A program made the translations under genes and the position numbers. The notes under the pieces were generated by a model that did no database searches, had not been told where the DNA came from, and saw only the letters and a list, made by a program, of their open reading frames with translations. Source: an uncultured Collinsella sp. (GTDB taxonomy: Bacteria; Actinomycetota; Coriobacteriia; Coriobacteriales; Coriobacteriaceae). Taken from it: a DNA stretch of 64,000 nt. Every line of letters begins with the position of its first letter. Within the stretch, counting starts at the first letter, position 1. Shown one piece after another: positions 35,723 through 42,626 of this stretch. Location of the stretch: the NCBI GenBank assembly GCA_900541745.1, contig UQLA01000006.1:51155-115154 (forward strand), in the 5' to 3' direction.

Positions 35723-36366
35723 TACGAGAACCGGCGCATTAATCCGACAACCTTACCCAAAATAACGGGGTTCGTCGCATAGATGGGCTCCATGGTGTCG
35801 TTCTCGGGCTGCAGGCGCACGCGCCCCTGCTCCTTGTAGAACGTCTTGACGGTCGCCGAGCCATCGATCATGGCCACGACGATTTCGCCGTTCATGGCGC
35901 TCTTTTGCTCGCGAACGATAATGTAGTCGCCGTTGTAGATGCCGACATTGATCATTGAGTTGCCGTGCACTTCAAGGATAAAGGAGCCCTGGTCTGTGGC
36001 GATTTCGGTTGGGATGGTAAAGGTGTCCTCGATATTTTGCTCGGCCAGAATGGGAATCCCAGCCGCGACGCGACCGACGAGCGGCAGTGAGACCGTTCCG
36101 CGGGGCGCTGTGGGTTCATCGGATTTGGAAATCGAGACGGAGGATCCGTCCTCATCAAAAAGCTCTAGGGCGCGAGGCTTGGTGGCATCGCGCTTGAGCA
36201 GCCCTCGAGCCTCCAGGGCAGAGAGATGAGCATGCACCGTGCTGGGGGAGGAGAGGCCTACGGCCGATGCCATCTCGCGCACACTGGGCGGATAGCCCTT
36301 CTCCTGCTGATATTCCTTGATGAAGTCGTAAATCTGCTGCTGACGCTTGGTAATTTTGCGAGCCAT
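35722..36366 (-). CDS. lexA: LexA repressor
   Basis: LexA represses SOS genes and cleaves itself when RecA is activated. The N-terminal winged helix spans ~1-70 (MARKITKRQQQIYDFI). The cleavage site is Ala102-Gly103 in GRVAAGIPI. The catalytic pair is Ser137 (HGNSMI) and Lys174 (SATVKTFY). The ATG at 36366 is chosen over upstream options because homology starts there and the SOS operators lie just upstream. Three SOS boxes upstream indicate autorepression. The 214-residue length is typical. Confidence 0.98.
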   Translation of the reverse strand: MARKITKRQQQIYDFIKEYQQEKGYPPSVREMASAVGLSSPSTVHAHLSALEARGLLKRDATKPRALELFDEDGSSVSISKSDEPTAPRGTVSLPLVGRVAAGIPILAEQNIEDTFTIPTEIATDQGSFILEVHGNSMINVGIYNGDYIIVREQKSAMNGEIVVAMIDGSATVKTFYKEQGRVRLQPENDTMEPIYATNPVILGKVVGLMRRFS

Positions 36367-36389
36367 CAGGGGATCCTCTCTGCCAATGT

Positions 36390-36458
36390 CAAACAAATGT
36401 TCGATTATTGCTTGACAGGAACAACTGTTCGAAGATAATAATAACCGAACATTCGTTC
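36390..36458 (-). promoter_or_regulatory. lexA / yneA-like operator region with three SOS boxes
   Basis: Three boxes are present: CAAACAAATGTTCG (36390-36403; reads CGAACATTTGTTTG toward lexA), GAACAACTGTTC (36419-36430) and CGAACATTCGTTC (36446-36458). All lie between the divergent lexA and LysM genes. Box 2 lies inside the promoter spacer of the LysM gene and box 1 lies 24 bases before the lexA start. Confidence 0.9.
36412..36440 (+). promoter_or_regulatory. Promoter of the yneA-like gene
   Basis: TTGACA (36412-36417), a 17-base spacer and ATAATA (36435-36440). SOS box 2 fills the spacer, so the LysM gene should be LexA-repressed. Confidence 0.8.
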
Positions 36459-36526
36459 TCGCGCTAGACATTTTTGTCCGCGCGGCTTGATAAAACTGTT
36501 CTCAGCAAAACACGCGAGAGGAGAAC

Positions 36527-36979
36527 ATGATGAACGCAACGGATATGGTCCAGGGAAACCTCGCCCTTAAGCTCGAGACGCCTGCGGCGCCGGCTTTCAC
36601 GGTTGTTAAAGGCGGCCGATCTGGTTTCCAAACACTGCCTGGCAAGCCCGTCCGCAACCAGTGCGTCGCCACGACTTCGGCCCCCGTTGCCCTAAAGGCT
36701 TCGACGATTGTCGCCCTGGCCGTTGCGCTCACGCTCTTCTTTGTACTTGCCACCTCGATCTTCAGCGCTCGTCACGCCGCATATGCCGAGTCGGTATCCA
36801 ACGTTACCTACGAGACCGTCCGTGTTCAGTCTGGCGATTCCTTGTGGTCGCTAGCCCAGGAGCATCCGATTGAGGGTCTTTCCACGCAGGAGACCTCTGA
36901 TATGATCCGCAACGTCAATCACCTGGAGCATGGCTCGCTCGATGCCGGTGCGCATCTTAAAGTTCCCGCACGTTCCTAA
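36527..36979 (+). CDS. YneA-like LysM membrane protein, probable SOS division inhibitor
   Basis: The 150-residue protein has a cytoplasmic N-terminus of ~57 residues, one membrane segment (~58-80, VALAVALTLFFVLATSIF) and a C-terminal LysM domain (~93-148, ETVRVQSGDSLWSLAQEHP). This architecture, divergent from lexA under SOS boxes and followed by nrdR, matches the place of Bacillus yneA, whose LysM product delays division during SOS. The N-terminal extension is longer than in YneA. ATG 36527 and ATG 36530 are both possible; AGGAG is better spaced for 36530. Function is inferred from context and architecture. Confidence 0.8.
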   Translation: MMNATDMVQGNLALKLETPAAPAFTVVKGGRSGFQTLPGKPVRNQCVATTSAPVALKASTIVALAVALTLFFVLATSIFSARHAAYAESVSNVTYETVRVQSGDSLWSLAQEHPIEGLSTQETSDMIRNVNHLEHGSLDAGAHLKVPARS

Positions 36980-37030
36980 GATTTAAGTACCGTCGCATGG
37001 TACCCTTGTAATCGTTTTAGAGGAGGTACC

Positions 37031-37474
37031 ATGCGCTGTCCCAAATGCGGCAAGGCACATACCCGCGTCGTTGATTCCCGCATGCAGGAATCAAATAACA
37101 CCATCAAGCGCCGTCGCGAATGCTGCTCATGCAATTATCGCTTTACGACATTTGAGCGTTGTGAAGACCCTATCGAGGTCATTAAGTCAGACGGATCCAA
37201 GCAACGGTTCGATCGCAATAAGCTGCTGGTCGGTTTGATGCGCGCCACGATCAAACGAGATATCGACACTAAAAAGCTCAACGAGATCATTGACGATATT
37301 GAGGTTGAGCTTCGCTCCCGTACGCTCACGGCTGTTACGTCCCATGAGCTGGGCGATATGGTTCTTAAGCGGTTGGCCAAGATCGATAAAGTGGCCTACA
37401 TCCGCTTTGCCTCGGTCTATCGCGATTTCAAAGACGTCGATGAGTTTCTGCAAGAGCTCGACAAGCTAAGGTGA
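37031..37474 (+). CDS. nrdR: Transcriptional repressor NrdR
   Basis: NrdR senses ATP/dATP and represses ribonucleotide reductase genes. The zinc ribbon uses Cys3, Cys6, Cys31 and Cys34 (MRCPKCGK and RRRECCSCNYRFTT). An ATP-cone spans ~49-139 (VIKSDGSKQRFDRNKL). The 147-residue length is typical. ATG 37031 follows AGAGGAGG. It is four bases before dut, so two controls on dNTP pools sit together downstream of an SOS-regulated gene. Confidence 0.98.
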   Translation: MRCPKCGKAHTRVVDSRMQESNNTIKRRRECCSCNYRFTTFERCEDPIEVIKSDGSKQRFDRNKLLVGLMRATIKRDIDTKKLNEIIDDIEVELRSRTLTAVTSHELGDMVLKRLAKIDKVAYIRFASVYRDFKDVDEFLQELDKLR

Positions 37475-37478
37475 TTTC

Positions 37479-37922
37479 ATGTCCAACATTACCGTTAACA
37501 TTAAACGTCTCGACTCAACCGTCGAACTTCCCAAATATGCCCATCCTACGGATGCTGGCATGGACCTGCGTTCCAACGAGGATTGCATTCTGAAGCCCTT
37601 TGAGCGTCGTCTGGTCTCCACGGGCCTAGCTATCGCCCTGCCCGACGGCTATGCCGGCTTCGTCCAGCCCCGCAGCGGCCTGGCCATTAAGCAGGGCCTG
37701 TCTATAGTCAACACGCCCGGTCTCATCGACGCCCACTACCGAGGAGAGCTCAAAGTCATCCTCATCAATCTAGACCCCACGAACAACATCCAAATCAACA
37801 AAGGCGACCGCATCGCCCAACTCGTCATCCAAGAAGTCCCCACGGTCAACCTCGTAGAAGTAGAAGAACTAGACGAAACCGACCGAGGCAACGGAGGCTT
37901 CGGCTCCAGCGGCGTCGCTTAG
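37479..37922 (+). CDS. dut: dUTP diphosphatase
   Basis: This enzyme hydrolyses dUTP to dUMP, keeping uracil out of DNA. The trimeric dUTPase motifs are visible: DAGMDLRS, PRSGLAIKQGL, GLIDAHYRGELKVIL, KGDRIAQLVI and the C-terminal GNGGFGSSG arm. The 147-residue length is normal. It starts four bases after nrdR. The codon use of its last third shifts to A-rich codons unlike its neighbours. Element B1 begins 36 bases past the stop. Confidence 0.97.
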   Translation: MSNITVNIKRLDSTVELPKYAHPTDAGMDLRSNEDCILKPFERRLVSTGLAIALPDGYAGFVQPRSGLAIKQGLSIVNTPGLIDAHYRGELKVILINLDPTNNIQINKGDRIAQLVIQEVPTVNLVEVEELDETDRGNGGFGSSGVA

Positions 37923-37957
37923 TCTTTTGCTTCGTTGAACGGAGTGTCGTATTGGCC

Positions 37958-38061
37958 GCTCGCCCCTGGGAGGCCCCTATATATCATCCCGTGCTCAAAC
38001 ATTCTCGCTTCGCTGCGAAACTGCGCGCGGGACGATATATAGGGGCCTCCCAGGGGCGAGC
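37958..38061 (+). repeat. Palindromic element B1 (family B, forward orientation)
   Basis: Perfect 28-base arms (37958-37985 and 38034-38061) enclose a 48-base core. After a 1x1 mismatch the stem resumes as TCCCG (37987-37991) with CGGGA (38028-38032). The inner core contains CTCAAACATTCTCGCTTCGC and TGCGAAACTGCGCG, shared with B2. The element lies just past dut in the sense of dut transcription. No T tract follows, so it is not a classical terminator. Confidence 0.85.
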
Positions 38062-38138
38062 TATGCCTACGTGCTCGTAACCATCCATGGTTCCCAATCA
38101 AAACCGTTTGCTGTATCTAAAAGCTGTATCCAACTAGT

Positions 38139-38181
38139 AACTCGATGCGACAAAGAGACAACCCCTTTGTCGCATCGAGTT
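38139..38181. repeat. 17-bp perfect palindrome between B1 and B2
   Basis: Bases 38139-38155 pair perfectly with 38165-38181 around a 9-base loop. No T tract follows on either strand. Its sequence is unlike B1 and B2. No coding gene is supported anywhere between 37923 and 38384. Confidence 0.75.
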
Positions 38182-38258
38182 GCTTGGATTACTTGTATTT
38201 GAGTTCATCTTCTCTGCTTTACTCGGGTAACCGGTATATCTGCTGGTATGTACATGTA

Positions 38259-38371
38259 GCTGTGGCGCAGGCCGCCCACACATATCGTTCCACGCGCAGT
38301 TTCGCAGCGAGCGAAGCGAAGCGAGAATGTTTGAGCATGGAATGATATGTGTGGGCGGCCTGCGCCACAGC
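38259..38371 (-). repeat. Palindromic element B2 (family B, reverse orientation)
   Basis: Perfect 28-base arms (38259-38286 and 38344-38371) enclose a 57-base core. Read on the minus strand the core matches B1 apart from a 9-base insertion (TTCGCTCGC) in the inner loop. The first inner stem is TTCCA/TGGAA instead of TCCCG/CGGGA, a compensated change. The arms differ from those of B1 except at their outer GCT and inner ATATC ends. It lies 13 bases past the glycosyltransferase stop, in that gene's sense. Confidence 0.85.
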
Positions 38372-38384
38372 GGACGTTATGACG

Positions 38385-39686
38385 CTAGCGGATGTGCGCT
38401 GGCTTATCGCCCCAGTAGAAGCGGCAGAAGGCTCGTTTGCGCTTTTGGGGTTTGCCTACGAGTTCCATGCTGGCGATGGCGATGTCTTCGGCTGCGCGGG
38501 GGCGGCGTAGTACTTCGCCGTTGATGAGCAGGGCTTTGAGTGATTCGGGATGGTCGTGCAGGTGGCGCAACGTTACGATGAGCTCTCGTGCCGTGGTGAC
38601 GTGCATGCTGGCGCCCATGCCGGTGAGCATAGTGGTGTTGGCCTTTTCCTGGCCATAGGACTTGCCCAGCAGGATCATCGGCAGATGTGCGCATAGGCAC
38701 TCGGTGACCGTGAGTCCGCCCGATTTGAGGATTGCCAAGTCGCAGCCGTGCATGAGGGCCGCCATGTCGTCGACATAGTCCAACACCGTGACGTTCTCGA
38801 GCTTCATGGCATCGAAGAGCGTCTTCAGCCGGGTGGCATACTCCACGTCTTTGCCGGGCAAAAAGACAAAGTGCATGTCTTCGAAGCTGCGCAGGAAGGG
38901 GAGTGTGTGGTCCATCGCCGCGCGAAAGCGGACGTAAGGCTGGGGCAAGCTGGCGCCGGCCATTACCAGCACGACGGTCTTGTCGGTGGGGAGGTTGAAC
39001 TTGGTTAGCTCTTCCTCGCGATCGTAATTCGTGTCGAATCCGGCGCGAATAGGGATGCCGGTAATGCGAATCTTTGCCTCGGGCACCTTGCGCGGACGCA
39101 GCGTTTCAGCCATGAATTCGTTGGCAACACAGAATAGATCGGTGTCCTTGTGGGGCCACCAGCCCTCGACTTCGTAGTCGGTCGGTACGCAGATGACCGG
39201 ATAATCGATACCCGTAATTACGCGGGCGCCAACGGCAACATTGGCTGCCGTGATGTGCGTTGCGACCACGGCTATGGGCCTTCGACTACGAATATATTCG
39301 TTGAAGGCGGGGAACATAATTCGCGACCATGCCGTGCCGCCACCCCAGAGAAGATGCCCCGTAAGCGTATATCGCCAGGTCAGGTCGTAAATGGGGCGCG
39401 TGGCTCCCGTAAAAGAAGCCGCGGTCTTATTGCCGTCGAATTTAATGCGTCCAAAATCAAGGATATCGAGCACTTCAATCTCAACATCCTCGGGGATGCC
39501 ATTGGTGCCGCGGATGAGGTCGAATGCCTGCGCAATCGCATTTGCGGCGGCCTTGTGGCCCGAGCCGACCGAGGCGTGCACGATGGTCACGAGGGGTTTT
39601 TGCTGAGCCAAGAGCGTGGTTTGCTCCGATTGGGGAGCGCTGTTCGTGAGCAGGGGAGCATCGTCGCTCGTCTGCGTCTGATCCAT
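38385..39686 (-). CDS. GT28-family glycosyltransferase (MGDG synthase/UgtP-like)
   Basis: The 433 residues show the two-domain GT-B fold of diacylglycerol glucosyl/galactosyltransferases: N-terminal HASVGSGHKAAANAIAQAF (MGDG_synth domain, ~40-190) and C-terminal sugar-nucleotide domain with AILKSGGLTVTECLCAHLP and GKSYGQEKANT (~220-420). Such enzymes make membrane glycolipids and lipoteichoic-acid anchors. The acceptor is not proven. ATG 39686 (MDQTQTSDD) is used because GGGGAG precedes it. It is divergent from trxB. Confidence 0.87.
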   Translation of the reverse strand: MDQTQTSDDAPLLTNSAPQSEQTTLLAQQKPLVTIVHASVGSGHKAAANAIAQAFDLIRGTNGIPEDVEIEVLDILDFGRIKFDGNKTAASFTGATRPIYDLTWRYTLTGHLLWGGGTAWSRIMFPAFNEYIRSRRPIAVVATHITAANVAVGARVITGIDYPVICVPTDYEVEGWWPHKDTDLFCVANEFMAETLRPRKVPEAKIRITGIPIRAGFDTNYDREEELTKFNLPTDKTVVLVMAGASLPQPYVRFRAAMDHTLPFLRSFEDMHFVFLPGKDVEYATRLKTLFDAMKLENVTVLDYVDDMAALMHGCDLAILKSGGLTVTECLCAHLPMILLGKSYGQEKANTTMLTGMGASMHVTTARELIVTLRHLHDHPESLKALLINGEVLRRPRAAEDIAIASMELVGKPQKRKRAFCRFYWGDKPAHIR

Positions 39687-39804
39687 CGATAACTCCCCTT
39701 CGACGTTGTAACACGGATTTATCATTGTAGTGCATGAGTGTCACGTTCACGTAAATTTGGGTATGAGCGCAAAGAACGACAACGTTTCGACGAGAGGACT
39801 CTTC

Positions 39805-40743
39805 ATGACTACCGATCAGACAATCGATGTTGCGATTATCGGCGGCGGCCCCGCGGGCTATGCTGCCGCCATTTATGCGGCGCGTGCCAACCTGACGACG
39901 ACTGTCCTTGAGCAGGGCATGTCTGGCGGACAGATCGCCACGTCCAACGAGATCGAGAATTATCCTGGCATTCCGCTACTGAGCGGTGCCGAACTTGGTG
40001 AGCGGTTTCAACAGCATGCTGAAGGCCTGGGGGCTCAGGTTGAATGGAGTATGGTGACAGGCGTCGATTACGATGCCGATGCGGCACAATTTACCATCCA
40101 TCATGATATGGGCGATACAGCAGCCAAGAGCGTTATTGCGTGCATGGGCGCCACGCCGCGTCCTGCGGGTTTTGTTGGCGAGGACACGTATCGCGGTCGT
40201 GGCGTTTCGTACTGCGCGACGTGTGACGGCATATTCTTCCGTGGCAAGCAGGTCTTTGTTGTCGGAGGCGGCAATTCGGCATGCGAGGAGGCGCTGTTCC
40301 TGTCCGACATTGCCAGCAGCGTGACTATCGTGCTGCGTCGCGATCAGTTCCGTGCACCCGAGGGCGTTGTGAATAAGGTGCTTGCTAAGGACAATATTTC
40401 AGTTAGGTACCAAACTAGTATTGTTGAGCTTTCTGGTGAAGCGATGCCCACGACAATCACGTTTAAGGACAACGCAACCGGTGAAACGTATTCCGAGTCT
40501 TTTGATCCGGGCTCGTTTGGCATTTTTGTCTTTACGGGGACGCAGCCACATACCGAGCTCGTTGAGCACCTAGTCGATCTGGCTCCCGACGGCGGCATTG
40601 TCACCGATGATTCCATGGCCACCCGTACGCTCGGCTTATTCGCAGCCGGTGATATCCGCTCCAAGCGTTTACGCCAGGTTGTGACCGCCGTTTCGGACGG
40701 AGCCATAGCGGCTACCAGCGCATACGCTTTCCTACGCGGATAA
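39805..40743 (+). CDS. trxB: Thioredoxin-disulfide reductase
   Basis: This flavoenzyme reduces thioredoxin with NADPH. The FAD motif GGGPAGYAAAIYAAR is at the N-terminus, the redox pair Cys136-Cys139 lies in YCATCDG, the NADPH motif is VVGGGNSACEEA, and the C-terminal FAD motif is FAAGDIRSKRLRQ. The 312-residue length is typical. ATG 39805 follows GAGAGGA. No thioredoxin gene is adjacent. A strong terminator follows. Confidence 0.96.
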   Translation: MTTDQTIDVAIIGGGPAGYAAAIYAARANLTTTVLEQGMSGGQIATSNEIENYPGIPLLSGAELGERFQQHAEGLGAQVEWSMVTGVDYDADAAQFTIHHDMGDTAAKSVIACMGATPRPAGFVGEDTYRGRGVSYCATCDGIFFRGKQVFVVGGGNSACEEALFLSDIASSVTIVLRRDQFRAPEGVVNKVLAKDNISVRYQTSIVELSGEAMPTTITFKDNATGETYSESFDPGSFGIFVFTGTQPHTELVEHLVDLAPDGGIVTDDSMATRTLGLFAAGDIRSKRLRQVVTAVSDGAIAATSAYAFLRG

Positions 40744-40783
40744 GTACGATAATATATCTTATGTAAGGTTGCTATCTTTAAAC

Positions 40784-40827
40784 AAAGTGGTTGGACGGTG
40801 CTTCAATGTGCTGTCCAACCACTTTTA
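40784..40827 (+). terminator. Terminator after trxB
   Basis: A perfect 13-bp stem (40784-40796 with 40813-40825) with a 16-base loop and a short T run. Confidence 0.85.
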
Positions 40828-40844
40828 CTTAGCGGCTAGATGGT

Positions 40845-40873
40845 ATGCAAAACTAGATTATCTAGAATACAAT
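40845..40873 (+). promoter_or_regulatory. Promoter and operator-like palindrome of DUF1836 gene
   Basis: ATGCAA (40845-40850), a 17-base spacer and TACAAT (40868-40873) form a plausible promoter. The spacer contains the perfect palindrome CTAGAT-T-ATCTAG (40853-40865). Its position fits autoregulation by the downstream regulator. Confidence 0.55.
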
Positions 40874-40897
40874 ATAGAAAATGAACGGAGGCCTCTT

Positions 40898-41509
40898 ATG
40901 AACCACGCCAAACATGTTATCCCGATGTCCGATACATCGGTCAGCATTAAGCCGGAGGATATTCAGCCGACGGTGCTGCCGGATGCATTTATTCAGTCCG
41001 AAATGGTGAGTAAACTCAACGCGTTGAGCCTGCCACGCTATGACCAGCTGCCTAACGTAACGCTCTATCGTGATCAGGTTATTGAGTACATCGAACTGTG
41101 GATGGAGCCGCTTTCGATTTGCGTAGAGCAGCCCGTTATCACGCCATCGATGATCAATAACTACGTGAAGGTCGGCCTCGTTCCTGCTCCGGTTAAAAAG
41201 CAGTATGGCCGTGAGCAGATTGCGCGTCTCATCGCAATCTGTATCTTTAAGCAGGTGCTGCCCATCGCTGCGGTTCAGGCGCTCTTTAATATTCAGCGCT
41301 TGAGCTATGACGCTCCGACGGCTTTCGATTATGTAGTCGATCAACTTGAGGCATCGATTCGTTCGGCGTTTTCCGTCGAGCAGACTCCCGTGCCCGATAC
41401 CGCACATCAGGTTACGCGCGAGTCGTTGCTCGTACGCAGCGCGGTTTCGTCCTTCGTTTCGAAGGCGTACCTGATGAGTTACCTCAAGTTTAATGGGTTT
41501 AATAGCTAA
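40898..41509 (+). CDS. DUF1836 family protein, MerR-like DNA-binding fold
   Basis: The 203-residue protein contains the DUF1836 core (~75-170): TPSMINNYVKVGLVPAPVKK then YGREQIARLIAICIFKQVL, which resembles the helix-turn-helix and wing of MerR regulators. ATG 40898 follows CGGAGG by six bases. The promoter spacer contains a palindrome, consistent with autoregulation. The target is unknown. A related word (ATCTAGTTTTG) recurs in a palindrome upstream of the convergent degV gene, which could be a second target. Confidence 0.85.
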   Translation: MNHAKHVIPMSDTSVSIKPEDIQPTVLPDAFIQSEMVSKLNALSLPRYDQLPNVTLYRDQVIEYIELWMEPLSICVEQPVITPSMINNYVKVGLVPAPVKKQYGREQIARLIAICIFKQVLPIAAVQALFNIQRLSYDAPTAFDYVVDQLEASIRSAFSVEQTPVPDTAHQVTRESLLVRSAVSSFVSKAYLMSYLKFNGFNS

Positions 41510-41521
41510 CCGAGGTATTAG

Positions 41522-41568
41522 ACGGGCGGGATAAAGAGCCATCGGCCCCTTATCCCGCCCGTGCGTTT
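41522..41568. terminator. Shared terminator between DUF1836 and degV genes
   Basis: A perfect 13-bp stem (41522-41534 with 41550-41562) lies between convergent genes and is followed on the + strand by a T-rich stretch. Confidence 0.75.
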
Positions 41569-41581
41569 GTCTAGTTGGACA

Positions 41582-42448
41582 TTATCGGCCCGAAGCTACG
41601 CCCATGCCGTAGCCGATAATGAGACCGTGCATCTCGGCGTAATAGGAATCTAGCCCGTTGCAGGGCATGATAATCGTCTTGGAGCCGGGCCAATGCTCCA
41701 CAATGCGGCTGGCTAGTGCCTGGGCGCCCGTCTCATTCTCGACGTGGTCGATAACGACCTCGCCGCCAGTAAAGCCCTCGGCCTCCATGGTGTCGACAAT
41801 CTTGGTGAGCATCTTCTTTTCGCCACGCGTGTGCCCAACGAGTTCAATTTTGCCCGCTTCGCTCGCCGTGCCCAAAATGCGGATATTGAGCTTGTTGGCA
41901 ATAACTCCGGCCGCCTTAGGGATACGTCCGGCCTTCGCAAGGTTTTCGTAATTGCACAAACTAAAGAGGATCTTGCTGTTCTGCTCCAAGCTATCGAAGT
42001 AGGCACAGGCATCCTCAAAGGAGGTTTCCGGGTTGCTTGCAAGATAGCGGTCGAACAGCAGGAAGATCAGATCCATTTTGCCACCTGCGGCTCGTGAGTT
42101 GACCAAATGAATCTGGCGGTTGGGCTCCTCGGCAAGCACCATGTCACGTGCGGTGGCCGCGGCATTGTAGCTTCCCGATACGCCCTCCGAGATGGGCATG
42201 CAGATCGTCTTGTCGGCAAGCCTGAAGAGTTCAGCCCACTCCCCTACGCTTGGACAGGCGCTCGAAGAAGCGCTCGACTCCGCCTGCACGGCGCAATTGA
42301 GCTCGTGAACATCGAGCGAGAGGTCATCAACAAATTCACGCTCCCCCACTCGGATCTTAAGGGGTGCAAATGCAAAGGTGGTATGAGGTGCGGTTGGTTG
42401 CCAATCGCGAAGATTGCAGCTCGAATCGGAGATAAGTGCCCAGCTCAT
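41582..42448 (-). CDS. DegV family fatty-acid-binding protein
   Basis: The 288 residues match DegV proteins, which bind fatty acids and in some Gram-positive bacteria act as FakB subunits presenting them to a kinase. The start MSWALISDSSCNLRDW, the motif ISEGVSGSYNAA with the head-group-binding Ser, and C-terminal MHGLIIGYGMGVASGR (a GPG-like end) are seen. The upstream region has a TATAAT box overlapped by a dyad and a second palindrome, suggesting regulation. No fakA-like gene is in the window. Confidence 0.9.
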   Translation of the reverse strand: MSWALISDSSCNLRDWQPTAPHTTFAFAPLKIRVGEREFVDDLSLDVHELNCAVQAESSASSSACPSVGEWAELFRLADKTICMPISEGVSGSYNAAATARDMVLAEEPNRQIHLVNSRAAGGKMDLIFLLFDRYLASNPETSFEDACAYFDSLEQNSKILFSLCNYENLAKAGRIPKAAGVIANKLNIRILGTASEAGKIELVGHTRGEKKMLTKIVDTMEAEGFTGGEVVIDHVENETGAQALASRIVEHWPGSKTIIMPCNGLDSYYAEMHGLIIGYGMGVASGR

Positions 42449-42462
42449 TGAGGGTCCTTTCT

Positions 42463-42483
42463 AATTGTTCCCCAACAATTATA
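42463..42483 (-). promoter_or_regulatory. degV -10 box overlapped by a dyad
   Basis: On the minus strand TATAAT (42483-42478) overlaps the dyad AATTGTT-CCCC-AACAATT (42463-42480), an arrangement typical of a repressor site. No good -35 hexamer is visible at standard spacing, which suggests an activator or atypical promoter. Confidence 0.5.
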
Positions 42484-42504
42484 GCCATCTTTTTGATTGA
42501 TTGG

Positions 42505-42537
42505 ACGGCTATCTAGTTTTGAATACTAGATAGCCGT
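42505..42537. promoter_or_regulatory. Palindrome upstream of degV, operator candidate
   Basis: A 12-bp perfect inverted repeat (42505-42516 with 42526-42537) with a 9-base centre. It shares ATCTAGTTTTG with the DUF1836 promoter palindrome. No T tract follows on the minus strand, so an operator is more likely than a terminator. Confidence 0.5.
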
Positions 42538-42563
42538 ACTGATCTTATGACAAACGGTAGGGG

Positions 42564-42603
42564 CAAAAAGAATGGGCCTCGTGATTCAAGATCGCGAGGC
42601 CCA
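42564..42603 (-). terminator. Terminator of the NlpC/P60 gene
   Basis: A 9-bp stem (42573-42581 with 42595-42603) is followed on the minus strand by a T-rich run (complement of 42565-42569). Confidence 0.85.
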
Positions 42604-42626
42604 CGTTCGTTCGCTGTAGTAATAAA

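Noticed and set aside
37958..38371. Simple rho-independent terminators for dut and the glycosyltransferase
   Set aside because: Stems are far longer than needed, no T tract follows, and the cores are conserved between copies while the stems are not.
39730..39804. Upstream extension of trxB (MHECHVHVNLG...)
   Set aside because: The family starts at MTTDQTIDVAIIGGG and GAGAGGA precedes the ATG at 39805.
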